Source: Flaccisagitta enflata (taxonomy: Eukaryota; Chaetognatha; Sagittoidea; Aphragmophora). From it: 64,000 bases of DNA. Position numbers and translations under genes: made by a program. Below, one piece after another: positions 1 to 12,493 of this stretch. Position 1 is the stretch's first letter; each line of letters begins with the position of its first letter. The stretch covers positions 13,764,001 through 13,828,000 of the forward strand of contig OZ231128.1 in assembly GCA_965153355.1 (NCBI GenBank). Reading direction: 5' to 3'. Below the pieces are notes generated by a model. The model worked only from the letters and a program-made list of their open reading frames with translations. It ran no database searches and had not been told where the DNA came from.

Positions 1-1000
1 GTTGAAAAGTGGAAAAACAACCGTTTTAGATACTTTTTGTGTATGTTTGTGTGTGAGGGGTGAGGATTGGGGTTTGGTTGGGGGTTGGAGGCCCCTGCCC
101 ACCCATCCGCAACAATATTTTGACCCTGTGTCACTTGTTTTTTCCATCGTATGTAAAGTCTTCTTAAATACACATATGTATAGATGAAATTCTAGTTTAT
201 ATAAGACACAATGAAAATTATCGTGACAGTTCAGTTTCACGAAGGGTAAAATTTTTTTCATTTTTTTCCCAAAAAACAATGGATTCATATGATAGTCTAT
301 ATTTTTTTATGTGGGTAGCAGAAAAAATTAATGCAAAATCTCAAAAATTTAAAAAGTTACAGCTATTTTCCTCTTAAAAAAACTATTTTTCATTTCTACA
401 CATTTTTAGATATTTCACTAAAAAAATAAAGACTACATTTTTCAAAACCGTGTTATATTTATTCAGCAGTGTATTATTCAATATCAAGAATATAAAAATT
501 CTAAAAATTTTGAGATTTTTAAAGATTTTTTTGCCAAAAAATGTTATTTTCTAATTTTTTTTTCATTTGGAATATTTCAATAGCCTGTTAAATCCAGACA
601 AATATGAAATGAAGGTAAAACAAATAAATTGATAAACAAATGTAAAACTTTAAACTAATTTAAAAATATTATAATGATATTAAAGCAAAGAGATAATAGA
701 AAACAGCAAGAAAAAACAAATTTTTTTAGAATAGATTAACTTTTCAAGTTCAAATATTTTCTGACAACTGGAAAATACATCATTGTATGTTAGATTAATA
801 AGGATACATGTATATATGCGTTCTACAACTATTCTAAAGATTTAGTGAAAATTGGTCTCCAATTTTCTTTCACTTTTTTCAACTTGTCATAAATCTACCT
901 GACAAAGTTTTTCTTGACCAGCGTTTAACCTAATTGCACTTTTAAATTTTAATCCAACATTCTCTTTCCCTACAGTTTGAAAGATTGACATAAACAGCGG
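1..1000. other. AT-rich stretch without recognised feature
   Basis: No coding frame with a recognisable domain and no clear repeat boundary is visible. The sequence is rich in runs of A and T. It may be decayed transposon or unique intergenic DNA. Confidence 0.5.
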
Positions 1001-1172
1001 CTAGAGTAGGGCTAGTCACAGGGGGAGGGGGGGGGCAAGGGCATTTACAGACCTATCTCCACCAGTTTTCGGCAAATGTTATAGAAGACAACCATTTTTC
1101 AAAAGTAACTGACTGACCGACCCACTGACAAAAGACACCAACAAACGTAACCAAATGAAACAAAAAAAAACA

Positions 1173-1287
1173 GTTGCGGACGGATGGGCAGGGGCGGAAA
1201 TGCGCGTTTTCACACTTATCGACTCAATCATTAACAACGGACGGACCGACGGACGGACAAAACCTCTTGCGTGTCCCCAACTAAAGA
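1173..1287 (+). repeat. Short hairpin element, diverged plus-strand copy
   Basis: This has the family layout: a GTTGCGGAC start block, GATGGGCAGGGGCGG, a tract of GGAC/GACC tetranucleotides, and a terminal GTCCCCAACTAAA. The first 20 or so bases of the full element are not recognisable. A further poor fragment with GGGCAAGGGCA and GACTGACCGACC lies just upstream at about 1010-1130. Confidence 0.55.
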
Positions 1288-1296
1288 CACATCAAG

Positions 1297-1405
1297 AGAC
1301 CAATCAAGCGAGTGAATCAAGAGACCAATAAAGAGACCAATCAAGAGACCAATCAAGAGACCAATCAAGAGACCAATCAAGGAACCAATCGAGTGACCAA
1401 TCAAG
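1297..1405. repeat. 12-bp tandem repeat (AGAGACCAATCA)n
   Basis: About nine imperfect copies of a 12-base unit are seen, continuing the GACC-rich end of the short hairpin element beside it, so it may have grown from that tract by slippage. Confidence 0.8.
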
Positions 1406-1617
1406 TAAAAATATGCATTTGCGCAACTGCGAATTTAACCAACAAATTATGAATATACTTAAAAATTTAATCTTTGAGCAACAATAAATAAGCATGCAAT
1501 AAATTGCGAATAAATACAAAGAACATGATAAATAGACAACACACGTGTCCGCAACTTGAAAAGACACATTTACTGCTCACCCATCCGCAATTTAGATTTT
1601 CTTGTATCCAGTCATTT

Positions 1618-1860
1618 TTAAGTGCGTCCTCGCACTTCTATAAGAGGTCATGTCCGTCTGTCAGTCTGTTGGTTGGTTGGTTGGTTGGTCACGCAAACGT
1701 TTGAAATGTCAAAAACGGCTGATTCCGACATATTTCTTCATTCCTATCACATATCATGCCTCACTACATTCATTCATTCATTAATTCATTCGTTCGTCAA
1801 AAACGTTCATTCACAAATTCTTATTCAAGCTAGGCGCGCTTATTGGCCATAACTTGGCCT
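1618..1860 (-). repeat. Short hairpin element, diverged minus-strand copy
   Basis: The left end reads GTGCGTCCTCGCACTTCTATAAGAGG followed in pieces by GTCCGTCTGTC and a GGTT tract, the reverse complement of the family's 3' half. ATTGGCCATAACTTGGCCTCG near 1840-1860 resembles the reverse of its 5' end. This belongs to a subfamily with a TATAAGAGG block also seen near 3230, 8680, 58790 and 59530. Confidence 0.45.
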
Positions 1861-1864
1861 CGTT

Positions 1865-1983
1865 TTTATACATTCTCTTTTTTCTCCTTTTCTTTCTTTC
1901 TTTCTATCTTTCTTTCTTTTTTTTCTCTTTCTTTCTTTCTATCTTTCTTTCTTTCTATCTTTCTTCCTTTCTTTCTTTTTTGT
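1865..1983. repeat. (TTTC)n microsatellite, imperfect
   Basis: Degenerate CTTT/TTTC tract. Frames that read phenylalanine/leucine/serine through it are repeat translation only. Confidence 0.9.
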
Positions 1984-2008
1984 ATTTTCTCTCTTTTCTC
2001 CTCTTTTT

Positions 2009-2370
2009 GGGCAGCGAAGGGGTCGATGACTTATGCTTTCACACAGGGGAATTTTCTCCTCCGCCTTCTCTGTACCCCCCCCCCCCACCCCCAGGCCCAT
2101 ATCTCAGCCTTGAAGCCCGTATCCCAGCCTTGAGGCCCAAATCCCAGTCTTGAGGTCCAAATCCCAACATCAAGACCCAAATCCCATCTTATAGCCAAAA
2201 TCCTATCTTTGAGGCCCTAATTCCAGCCTCAAGGAAAATCCCCTGCGTGAAAGCATAGGTCATCGACCCCCTTTGGGACCGCTGCCCTGCTCCCCCTCAA
2301 CTTCAACCACAACTTACTAAGGCAGGGCACGGGTACCGCTGACCATCTAATGCTTTTGCGACTATTCTTG
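2009..2370. repeat. Fold-back element with a ~20-bp tandem core
   Basis: Inverted arms lie at 2009-2060 and about 2233-2287: GGGCAGCG, GGTCGATGAC, TATGCTTTCAC and AGGGGA on the left recur as the reverse complement on the right. Between them are about seven copies of a 20-bp unit of the type GAGGCCCAAATCCCAGCCTT. A one-sided outer tail (2288-2370) ends in CGCTGACCATCTAATGC and GCGACTATTC. The same arms, core and tail recur at 5.6, 6.3, 21.2, 44.7, 47.9, 53.5 and 62.2 kb. No coding potential is seen. Confidence 0.75.
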
Positions 2371-2392
2371 TTTCTTTTTTTCTTTCTTTTTT

Positions 2393-2456
<64 letters not shown>

Positions 2457-2808
2457 TCCTTCTTTCTTTCCTTCTTTTTTTTTCTTTCTTTCATTCTCTC
2501 TTTCGTTCTTTCTTTCTTTCGTTACTTCTTTCTTTTTTTTTCTTTCTTTGTTTCTTTGTTTCTTTGTTTCTTTGTTTCTTTCTTTTTTCTTTTTTTCTTT
2601 TTTCTTTCTTTCTATCGTTCTTTCGTTCTTTCGTTCTTTCTTTCTTTTTTCATCCTTTCTCTCTTTCTTTCTTTCTTTCTTGCTTTTTTTCTATCTTCTT
2701 TTCTTTCTTTCCCTCTTCCTTTCTTTCTTTCTTTCTTTCTTTCTTTTTTCTTACTTTCTTACTTTCTTTCTTTTCTTTCTTTCTTTCTTTCTTTTTTTCT
2801 TTTTTCTC

Positions 2809-2851
<43 letters not shown>

Positions 2852-2987
2852 CTCTTTTTTTTTCTTACATTCTTACTTTCTTTTTTCTGTCTTTCTGTCT
2901 TTCTGTCTTTCTTTCTCGCTTTCTTCCTTATTTTGTTCTTTCTTTTTTTTTTCCCTTCTGTCTTTTTTTGTTGTTTGTTTGTTTGTT

Positions 2988-3047
<60 letters not shown>

Positions 3048-3062
3048 TATCTTTCTTTCTAG
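2371..3062. repeat. (TTTC)n microsatellite block
   Basis: Nearly 700 bases of CTTT repeats with many interruptions. It starts directly at the outer end of the fold-back element. Confidence 0.95.
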
Positions 3063-3227
3063 TCTTAGTATGTCCATTTATGTCAAATTAAACGTAGTCT
3101 ACATTGGTGCTCCTGTCCTGTCTCCACACAGCCCCCGCCTACCCAATTACTACCCCTACCCATCTGCATTACTGCCACTGACCACCCACAGGTGATAAAT
3201 CTTTGGTTGGGTATCAGGTCTTGTCTT

Positions 3228-3372
3228 TTTAGGTGCGACCAAGCACCTCTATAACTGGCTCGGTCCTTTGGTCGGTTGGTTGGCCAGTCAGTTGGTCGGC
3301 TGGTCGGTCTGTTGGTATGGCATTCATCCGACAATCCACACGTCGCACCTTATTGGCCTACTTGGCCTTGTT
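3228..3372 (-). repeat. Short hairpin element, minus-strand copy
   Basis: It begins AGGTGCGACCAAGCACCTC, goes through a GGTCGGTTGG tract and ends CTACTTGGCCTTGTT, the reverse of the family's AACAAGGCC start. The terminal block GATCCACACGTCGCACC-type end recurs at 4560-4602. Confidence 0.7.
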
Positions 3373-3437
3373 AATCTCCTTCCCTATTGTGACAATTTGC
3401 CAATTTTGTTGAGCTCAAAATTAACGAGAACCATCTG

Positions 3438-3580
3438 AGCGCGGAATAACAAATTTGCATGGAAAACGAAAATATGAAAAAACCAAAAACATCAGACATT
3501 TCTAAAATACATTATTTAAGGTCTGATGTTTTCAGAAATGCAAAATCTTCATCCGCGGTGGAGATTTGTTATTCCGCGGT
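3438..3580. repeat. Nested hairpin repeat, 143 bp (family of 141-bp hairpins)
   Basis: Outer stem GCGGAATAACAAAT (3441 on) pairs with ATTTGTTATTCCGC (ending near 3578). Inner stem AACATCAGAC pairs with GTCTGATGTT. A shared left-arm sequence AAATTTGCATGGAAAACGAA ties it to the copies at 11487, 18223 and 61799. Confidence 0.7.
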
Positions 3581-4195
3581 TTGGAAATGTTTTTTTCGAA
3601 AATGGCCATTGAGCCTGTTAGAATTTGAAAAATTTACAAAATCGATACTTATTATTGGCCAAATGTTATGAAATTTGGTTTGAAAGTAGGTTTATGTTCT
3701 CTCCAACCACAGTAGAAATTTCATCCCTTAACTCCGACAGTAAGTGCCATTAACAAAAAAAAGAAACTGAACCGTCATTTTTTTAGAGTTCTCTTTGTAA
3801 CCTGACATTTTTTACAACATATTTGTAAAGGACTAGGAAAAATAAGAATTTGCTTGGCAGAAATTTTTCATAGTCGTACCAAATGGGTTTAAGCTGACCT
3901 GTAAAAAAAAAAGACCATTCGACTCCAACTGTGTCGTAGATATTGTCAAGAAGTTGGTGCATGAAAATGAGTGTCAGGTGATTTTGTTTTTTTGCATAGG
4001 AATTTTGTTCTTTTTTTAACATATCCACTATATAGAACCCTACACTAATGATTGGTTTTCAATTGAATATCATCGGGGCGTGTGATACACACGTCAAAAC
4101 AGTTTTTAGTCCAAATTGGGCGATTTGATGCATAAAGATATGCTGGAAACATACTGAAATTTAAGTGTTTTAAATCGGTTCATCCTGTCATAAAG
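3581..4195. other. Intergenic stretch without recognised feature
   Basis: AT-rich sequence with short open frames only; none shows a domain or compositional sign of coding. Confidence 0.5.
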
Positions 4196-4198
4196 CCT

Positions 4199-4440
4199 TA
4201 AAAATCCCAGCCTCGAGGCTCAGAACCCGCCTTAGGGCCCAAATCTCAACCTCTGGGTACTGAAATAATAAGTGTTGAGGTGTCTCTACCCTAAAGGCCA
4301 AAAAATTCTCTATGATTCCTATCAGCTCAAGCATGGGTAATGGGTATCTTTTGGGACTCTGTCCCTCTCACCATCTCATTCCTTCATGCACTAAGTTAGT
4401 GGCTTCGGGAACCCCTGACCATCTAATACTTAGTGACTTG
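4199..4440. repeat. Degraded fold-back element fragment
   Basis: A few copies of the ~20-bp core (AATCCCAGCCTCGAGGC) are followed by the one-sided tail with CCCTCTCACCATCTCATTCC and CCTGACCATCTAATACTT. The inverted arms are hardly recognisable. Confidence 0.5.
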
Positions 4441-4555
4441 GTATATCATGTTCATTAAGGCATTCAACTTGCGGTAATCATAGATTCATACGCATATCCA
4501 GTAGGAAGGGACAGGTGGAGGATTTTTGCTCGTAGGAAGCAAAAAATTTTGTGAC

Positions 4556-4602
4556 ACCCTGATCCACACGTCGCACCTTATTGGCCTACTTGGCCTTGTT
4601 AC
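4556..4602 (-). repeat. Short hairpin element, 5'-end fragment
   Basis: Forty-odd bases including CCACACGTCGCACCTTATTG match the end of the copy at 3330-3372 almost exactly and stop at the same CCTTGTT terminus. Confidence 0.65.
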
Positions 4603-4722
4603 ATGTTTGATGCGTCTTATTGCTCTCTCGCTGCCACAAACAAATTTTGATGGAGTTCAGATGACCTGCAGAACGCAACCGTCAACTAACTACCTGAGAC
4701 AGTCCGATAGAAGGGTACTTGA

Positions 4723-4830
4723 TTTTAAGTCGCGGACACATGATTCTACAGTCTACACCGTGCTGTGTCGGTCGCTCCGTTGTCGGTCCGTCGCTCCATC
4801 AGTCGCCACCGTTGGGTTGACCCACTTAAG
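4723..4830 (-). repeat. Short hairpin element, 3'-end fragment
   Basis: AAGTCGCGGACACATGATTC, CTACACCGTGCTGTGTCGG and a GTCGGTCCGTCG tract match the reverse complement of the family's hairpin end. Confidence 0.55.
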
Positions 4831-5119
4831 GAGGAACGCAAGCTTAAGGAAACAGGAACCCTTGATGATTTTCAATTTCCTAAACCTCTCTCAGACTTCA
4901 GAAATGCAACGGTGAAATTCAAAGAAAAATGGTAAAAAAGGCAGTGCGGTGCGGATCTTTCTATGGAAATGGGGCATCTGTTCAAACTACACAAGGGCGC
5001 TAGGGTTGGATGTAAAAAGAAGGGCTATCAGGCTCAAGCCTTCAACCCATCACGAAAAAAAGAAAAAAAAAAGCAATTTCATGCAAGTGTGGGTCCAGTA
5101 AAACTAACCGTCCATAGGG

Positions 5120-5460
<341 letters not shown>

Positions 5461-5571
5461 AGAGGCAACGTGTAGAGACGATAAAGAGGCAAAGAAAAAC
5501 AAAACAAAAACAAAAACAAGAACAAAAAAAAATAAAAAGCAAAAAAAAAAAAAAAGAAAAAAAAAACGGAT

Positions 5572-5930
5572 CTAATAGTCGCAAAAGCAACAGATGGTCA
5601 GCAGTAGCCGCGCCCTGCTGGATTATTTTGTGACTAAGATTGAATGTAGGGAACAGGCGTCAAAGGAGTGGATGGCCTATACTTCCACACATATGAGGAA
5701 TTTTCTCCTCTTTCTTTTTCTGCAGAATTTGGCCGAAATTGGTAGTTTTGCAGAATATGGCAGAATTCGGCGGAATTTGGTAGATTGGCAGAATTTGGCA
5801 GAGTTTAGCTAAATTTGGCAGAAATTGACAGGAGGGGAGTACAAAGGAGAAGAAGGAGGGGGAGAAAATTCCCCATATCGATATGTAAGAAAGCGAAGGT
5901 CATTGACACCTTTGGGGCCGCTGCTCAAAA
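5572..5930. repeat. Fold-back element copy, tail on the left
   Basis: The one-sided tail is here on the left (TAGTCGCAAAAGC, GATGGTCAGCAGTA). Arms GAGGAATTTTCTCC and GGAGAAAATTCCCC flank a core made of a different ~20-bp unit, GGCAGAATTTGGCAGAATTT-like. The right end GGGGCCGCTGC matches other copies. The core unit has therefore been replaced while arms and tail were kept. Confidence 0.65.
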
Positions 5931-6333
5931 AGTGAAAATTGTCAAGAAACAACTAACTTTTTCAGCATTGATGTATAGATAGTAAAGACTTTGGAGCGCA
6001 GAGACGGGGACAAAGTGCCGGGGATGAGCGAAAGGGGTACAGACAGATGTCGAGGACGAGGATGTGGCGAGACGGGTCAATGATGAGGCAGATGGGGCAG
6101 CAGATGGGGCCGCAGATGGGGCGCGTTTAGGGCTTTAGGTAACCGGGGAACATGCTTCACACTAAAACATTAGTCTGGAATGCCTCGGCCACTATTCTTG
6201 TTGACGAATAAAAAATCAAATAAGGAGCTTCTTGAATAATTAATGTTGGCCTATATGATAATGAGGCACGAAAAATCGGACTGGAAAAATACAACTTTGT
6301 CTGACCTTTTTTATTCTATCTTTTATCTTTTTT

Positions 6334-7079
6334 GGGCAGTGGCCTGGAAGGGCACAAAGTCCTGTAGAATGCAGGGGGACTTTGATTTGTTCATTTGTTC
6401 ATTTGTTCGTCTGTCCATTTGTTTGTTCGTATGTTCATCCCCCGGTCCTTTCAGGCCTGAAATCTGCCCTCTCAGGCCTGAAATCTGCCCCCTCACTCCT
6501 TGAATCTGCCCATTCAAGACTGAAATCTATCTTCTCAGGCCTGAAATCTCGCCTCTCTTGCTTTAAATCTGCCCTCTTAGGCCTTGAATCTAATGGATGG
6601 AAGGACGAATGAATGGACGAATGAAAGTCCCCCTGTGTTCTATAGGACTTTGCACAGCGCAATCTTCAGTAGAAAAAGTGGACATTAGTTCCCCAGGAAA
6701 AAGCTCTGATTCATTAATTAAGTTAGTTTTAATGGAGAATTTCCTCTGGGAATTCCCCGGGATTAAACTTTGATATTTCTCAGTAAAGCCCGGTTCACTT
6801 TAAAGAGTAATTGTAACAGGGGATTCCCTGGGGAATTCCCCGGAATTAAACTTTGATATTCTTTAGTTTAGCCTGGTTCACTTTAAAAGAAATTGTTGTA
6901 ACAGTGGATTTTCTTGGGGATTTCCCCGGGGAATTCCCCAGGATAAAACTTAGATATTTCTCAAAAATACCCCATTCACTTTAAAAAATAATTGCAACGG
7001 AGATATCCCGGGGAATTCCCCAGGGGATTAATATCACTACAGATTGCGCTGTGCTTTGTCCCCTTTGAAGCCGCTGCCC
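6334..7079. repeat. Fold-back element interrupted by a 401-bp MITE
   Basis: The left arm (6334-6385: GGGCAGTGG, CACAAAGTCCTGTAGAATGC, AGGGGGACTTT) is matched by the right arm AAAGTCCCCCTGTGTTCTAT at about 6622-6645. The core is a 20-bp GGCCTGAAATCTGCCCTCTC repeat. The right arm breaks off at 6652 and resumes at 7054 (CTTTGTCCCC...GCCGCTGCCC). The intact join is seen in the copy near 48110-48148, which confirms the insertion. A one-sided tail continues to about 7140. Confidence 0.8.
6653..7053. mobile_element. MITE with CACAGCG ends and 5-bp target duplication (Transib-like)
   Basis: A perfect 13-bp terminal inverted repeat, CACAGCGCAATCT, is present at 6653 and, reversed, ends at 7053. The element is flanked by CTTTG at 6648-6652 and 7054-7058. 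Inside are about three tandem units of 85-95 bp, each with a CCCCGGGGAATTCCCC-like palindrome. Termini starting CAC with a 5-bp duplication are the known hallmarks of Transib transposons, whose ends resemble the V(D)J recombination heptamer. No transposase is encoded, so it would depend on one elsewhere. Superfamily assignment is inference. Confidence 0.7.
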
Positions 7080-7156
7080 TGCTTCCTTTCACTCCAATTC
7101 AGAATCATATAAAGCAGGGCATCGGGTATCGCTGACCACATATTGCCCTAGGGCGA

Positions 7157-7290
7157 CCTGTTATCTTATCTTTAATCTTTAATCTTTAATCTTTAATCTT
7201 TAATCTTTAATCTTTAATCTTAAATCTTTAATCTTTAATCTTTAACCATTAATCTTTAATCTTTGATCTTCAATCTTTAATCTTTAATTT
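7157..7290. repeat. 7-bp tandem repeat (TCTTTAA)n
   Basis: About 18 nearly perfect copies of a heptamer. Confidence 0.95.
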
Positions 7291-7319
7291 CTAATCAATG
7301 ATTGACAAATAGTCCATGG

Positions 7320-7510
7320 CGTCCATGTCGGCGTCCGGTGTCCAAAACTATCGATGTTTCAAATGCTGATGTAAATTGATTCACAGAGATTCGATTTTAC
7401 TAGCTTGACGCCATGACTCAAGTGACTGCGTTTTAAGGATGCTTAGCTTTAAGTCTGATTTACAGAGATTCGAATCTCTTTATGGCTTAGTCCCCATCCC
7501 AACGAGTGAC
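7320..7510. repeat. Two diverged copies of a short direct repeat
   Basis: GATTCACAGAGATTCGATTTT near 7380 and GATTTACAGAGATTCGAATC near 7456 start two related blocks about 75 bp apart. Origin unknown. Confidence 0.4.
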
Positions 7511-7679
7511 TGTTCATTTTCATTTTCATTTTCATTTATTCCGTCGGCGTTGCAGAAGCGAGCAGAAAAGAGGAAATCAGAGTCAAGCAGAATTGAGCCT
7601 CAAGTCTCGATTCAGCGACCATCGAATAAAACGTTGGACATGTTCACTGTTCACGCCCGATTTACCGATAGTCATGATA

Positions 7680-8086
7680 GCGTCGGACAGACAGGGAAGT
7701 CGAACAGACAGACAGACGGACAGAAAGAAAGACAGACAGGCGATTTGACAGACAGGCAGAGAGATGGACGGCGGGACGAACGGAGAGATAGACAGAGGGT
7801 CCGATGGACGGATGGACTGACAGAGAGACTTACAGACATATGTAATGAATAAGAGAACAGATCCAATCAAAGATTCACGGACCCAGGCAAAGAAAGTCAA
7901 ACAAACAGTCAGACAGATGGCCCATCAGATAGTTAGACGGACAAACAGTTTAAGAGATGGACAGCCAGATCGACAAACAGTAAGAAAGTTAGACGGATAT
8001 GCACACAGACTGACTAAAAGACAAACAGATAAACAGACAGAAAGGCAGATAGATAGACAGACAGATAGGCAGACAGACAGACAGCC

Positions 8087-8135
<49 letters not shown>

Positions 8136-8216
8136 AGCGTGAACGCGGCTGATGACAGCAAGGTAATGAAGACTGAAGGTGATTTATTGTTTCGACGTTC
8201 TCTGCATTTAATTGAG

Positions 8217-8253
<37 letters not shown>

Positions 8254-8335
8254 GGACAGAGGGAGAGAGAGAGACAGAGTGACATAGAGACATAGATACC
8301 CAGAGACATAGAGACACAGAGACAGAGAGCTTCAT
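7680..8335. repeat. (GACA)n and (GA)n microsatellite region
   Basis: A degenerate GACAGACA tract (7680-8140) is followed by a 75-bp gap and a (GA)n block (8222-8335). Confidence 0.9.
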
Positions 8336-8339
8336 CTGG

Positions 8340-8790
8340 GGTGCTTGCTACTCCCGTACCCGTCCGTTGGTCCGTTTGTCCTTGTCCGTTGCTTTGTTGG
8401 TCAGTTGATCTATTTGACCGTTATTTTTGGTCGTCCTTTGCGATATCGTTGCCGCTTTATTGATTATGGTCACTCACTGATAGTCAATGTGATAATATGT
8501 CTCTATATCCTGACTGTAGAAAGACACCATGAATATGTACATGGTGAAAGATACAAACCAGGGCTACTAACCTTCATCCTGTCGCAAAGTTTTGGCCATT
8601 TCTGTTGGTTCAAAACAATCTGTATGTCTCCAAAATAGTGTGTTTGTTGGTTCATGATTGTTTTTTGTTAACGTCACACAACTCTGTAAGAGGCTTCGTC
8701 CGTCCGTTCGGCTATCTGACCGATGCACATTTCCGGCGCAGATCTCTGAGAAGCCCTGAGCAACTCATCTATTGGCCAGCTCATGGGCTC
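8340..8790 (-). repeat. Diverged short hairpin element fragments
   Basis: CCGTCCGTTGGTCCG near 8360 and CACAACTCTGTAAGAGGCTTC then GTCCGTCCGTTCGGC near 8680-8710 resemble the TATAAGAGG subfamily. Boundaries cannot be fixed. Confidence 0.35.
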
Positions 8791-8964
8791 ACTTGCGGCT
8801 TATTCTTAGCAACTTTTTTTTCATCGAAGAATTGACATGTTTGACCATCAATGAAAATTGAGCAATGCAAAAGGATCAAGGAACAATGACTACAATTCTC
8901 GCACATGTATGAGCAATAAAAAACAATGAAGAGCATGGAAGAATTAACCAAAATGAGTAATGAA

Positions 8965-9095
8965 GAATGAAGAAAGAACAATGAACAATAAACAATGAAC
9001 AATGAACAATGAACAATGAACAATGAACAATAACCAATGAACAATGAACAATGAACAATGAACAATGAACAATGAACAATGAACCATGAGCTAAT
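8965..9095. repeat. 7-bp tandem repeat (GAACAAT)n
   Basis: About 16 copies of a heptamer, a different heptamer from the one at 7157. Confidence 0.95.
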
Positions 9096-9162
9096 ATGGA
9101 AGACAAATAGATAAACAGATCCATAAACTCACGCGTGAGAAATACGCGGTCACCACGACAAC

Positions 9163-9780
<618 letters not shown>

Positions 9781-9901
9781 CTTGAATGTCGCGCAGACAT
9801 GATAATCTTTCACTATACACTCTCCCTGAAACCAAATCGGACAATAGTGAGTTTTCTCATGTTTTCTTTGGTTTATTTACTCTGGGTTGTTTTCATTTCC
9901 A

Positions 9902-10370
<469 letters not shown>

Positions 10371-11310
10371 CGTCCCCTACGCGTGCAAAAACCCACTTTG
10401 TTTACTTTAGTTAGGGGAGGAAATAGAATCGAACTGAGCTTCCCCTCTAAGCATTCCATAGCATTGCACTATGATTTGAATTGTCATGAACGCTATTGCA
10501 ATAATTACTGTACATTTTCAATGGTGATGGAGAGGGCCAAATATATGATCAATTGTAGTTTGCATCTATACTGTACATCAATCAATGATCATAATACCTG
10601 CTTGGGCTAATGATGCAAAGTATCCTCCTACATCCTTCAAAAAAACCTTCTTAATATTTTGCCTCAACCTTAACAACTTTAACTTTATCAACATTATCAT
10701 TATTTGAATCGTTCTTACCGACAATTTTAAAGCATAGTGCAGTGTAATAGATCACTCAGCACCAATGGTTTACAAAAGGGGAAACTGAATATTTTTTCAT
10801 TCAATTATAAATCAGCGTTTAATTTAACAAAGAGAGTGAAAAGAGAGAAGAGAGTAAAAGGGAGTGATGAAGAGAGAAGAAGAGAAAGCCACAACTAAAG
10901 GCAAAGAGAGACAATAAAGACAAAGAGAGACAAAGAAAGACACGAAGATAAAGAGAAAGACACGCGATTGAAATGTGAGAAAAACCAGAGAGGAACAGAG
11001 ATCCTGAGATCTTTTTGTTGTACTTCTGCTTCCTTTATCTAATGAATTTAATTCTTTCTTCCTTTCATCTAAGTGTTTCTTGCTTTCTTCTCATTTCAAT
11101 TTCATCCCCAACATTACTCTTAATCTCACCCATCCAGTCTTTAGTCTCATTCACTCATCATCCCCAATTTGACTTTCTTTTCCATCTCACTCCAATGTTT
11201 CTTATCATTGCAGAAAACTTCTGATCCCTGAAACAATGCTTTAAAGTGCTTATGACAGCATCCCCCCGAAGGCAACATTTGTGTTTCAAAGATGGTTAAA
11301 ATGGAAATTT
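10371..11310. other. Intergenic stretch without recognised feature
   Basis: Unique-looking sequence of mixed composition. No coding frame with a domain and no tRNA fold could be supported. Confidence 0.45.
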
Positions 11311-11314
11311 TGAA

Positions 11315-11868
11315 TATATGGAAATGAAAAAAAAAGTGAATAAAAATGATTCAGATAGCTAAGACGTATTATTTAAAAGAAAAATTTGCATTCATTTAGC
11401 ATGAAAGATCAAGTTTAGCCAATGTTACTAAAAAAAATTTATTGAAAATTTCTACTTTTTTCATTTTTGGTCACTGATAGGGGGCTGGTCTAAATTCTAA
11501 ATTTGCATAGAAAATGAAAAAATGAATAAACAAAGAACATAGCTCTCTTCCCAAATCGATTACAGAGAGAACTATGTTTTTCAAAATGCAAAATTTCCCT
11601 GTGTATGGCTTTCTTAGAATTTAGACCACAGAAAATGAAAAAAAATGTAAGCAGAAATTTGCTAAAAACCATCATTTTCCTGCGTGTTTCCATGTGAATC
11701 GCATAATTCAAATTACTTTTTAGGTCAGAATATCATAAAAAGGTATACACCAAGTGTTTTTAGAAACAAAATGTCTGCTAAAAGCATTCCAGCTTCATTA
11801 TTGTCATGACAATGATGCAAAAAGTATGGTGAAACACTTAATTTTCCTTCGAAAATTCGCCGTCTTAA
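11315..11868 (+). repeat. ~560-bp dispersed repeat, copy 1 (inverted relative to 17975-18540)
   Basis: The reverse complement of this stretch is found at about 17975-18540, with matches such as TTTGCATTNATTTAGC-like, AGTTTAGCCAATG, AAGAACATAG and ATGGTGAAACACTT in the same order. It contains the 141-bp hairpin at 11487-11627. No domain is encoded; the short open frames are shared only because of sequence similarity. Confidence 0.75.
11487..11627. repeat. 141-bp nested hairpin repeat
   Basis: Outer stem GGTCTAAATTCTAA pairs with TTAGAATTTAGACC at the far end. Inner stem GAACATAG pairs with CTATGTT. The left arm carries AAATTTGCATAGAAAATGAA as in the other copies. Confidence 0.75.
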
Positions 11869-12150
11869 ACTGTATTATTATGATTCATTACAGAAATAAA
11901 AATTTATTTTTTTTGAGAAAACGAAATGCAATTGTTTACTTTTTGTGTTTGTGCTTAACAACCCTTAAGATATCTTCTACCAATAAAGGCGGCTCTCGCC
12001 GGCTGGAAAAAAGTCGTAAATGGAAGTCTTTTTTTCATTGCATCTTCTTCTGTGTGCATCTCATGATGTCCGGTTGACTGCCTCCTGTTTTTGTTATTCA
12101 ATCTGTCTCTCTGCGTCTCTTTTTTGGTCTTCCTTTGTGCGTGCGTGCTT

Positions 12151-12493
<343 letters not shown>

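Noticed and set aside
4526-4915. 129-codon open frame
   Set aside because: It overlaps two hairpin-element fragments, and shows no domain or coding signature.
10405-10460. tRNA-like B box (GTTCGATTC on the minus strand)
   Set aside because: The bases around it do not form a T arm or acceptor stem.
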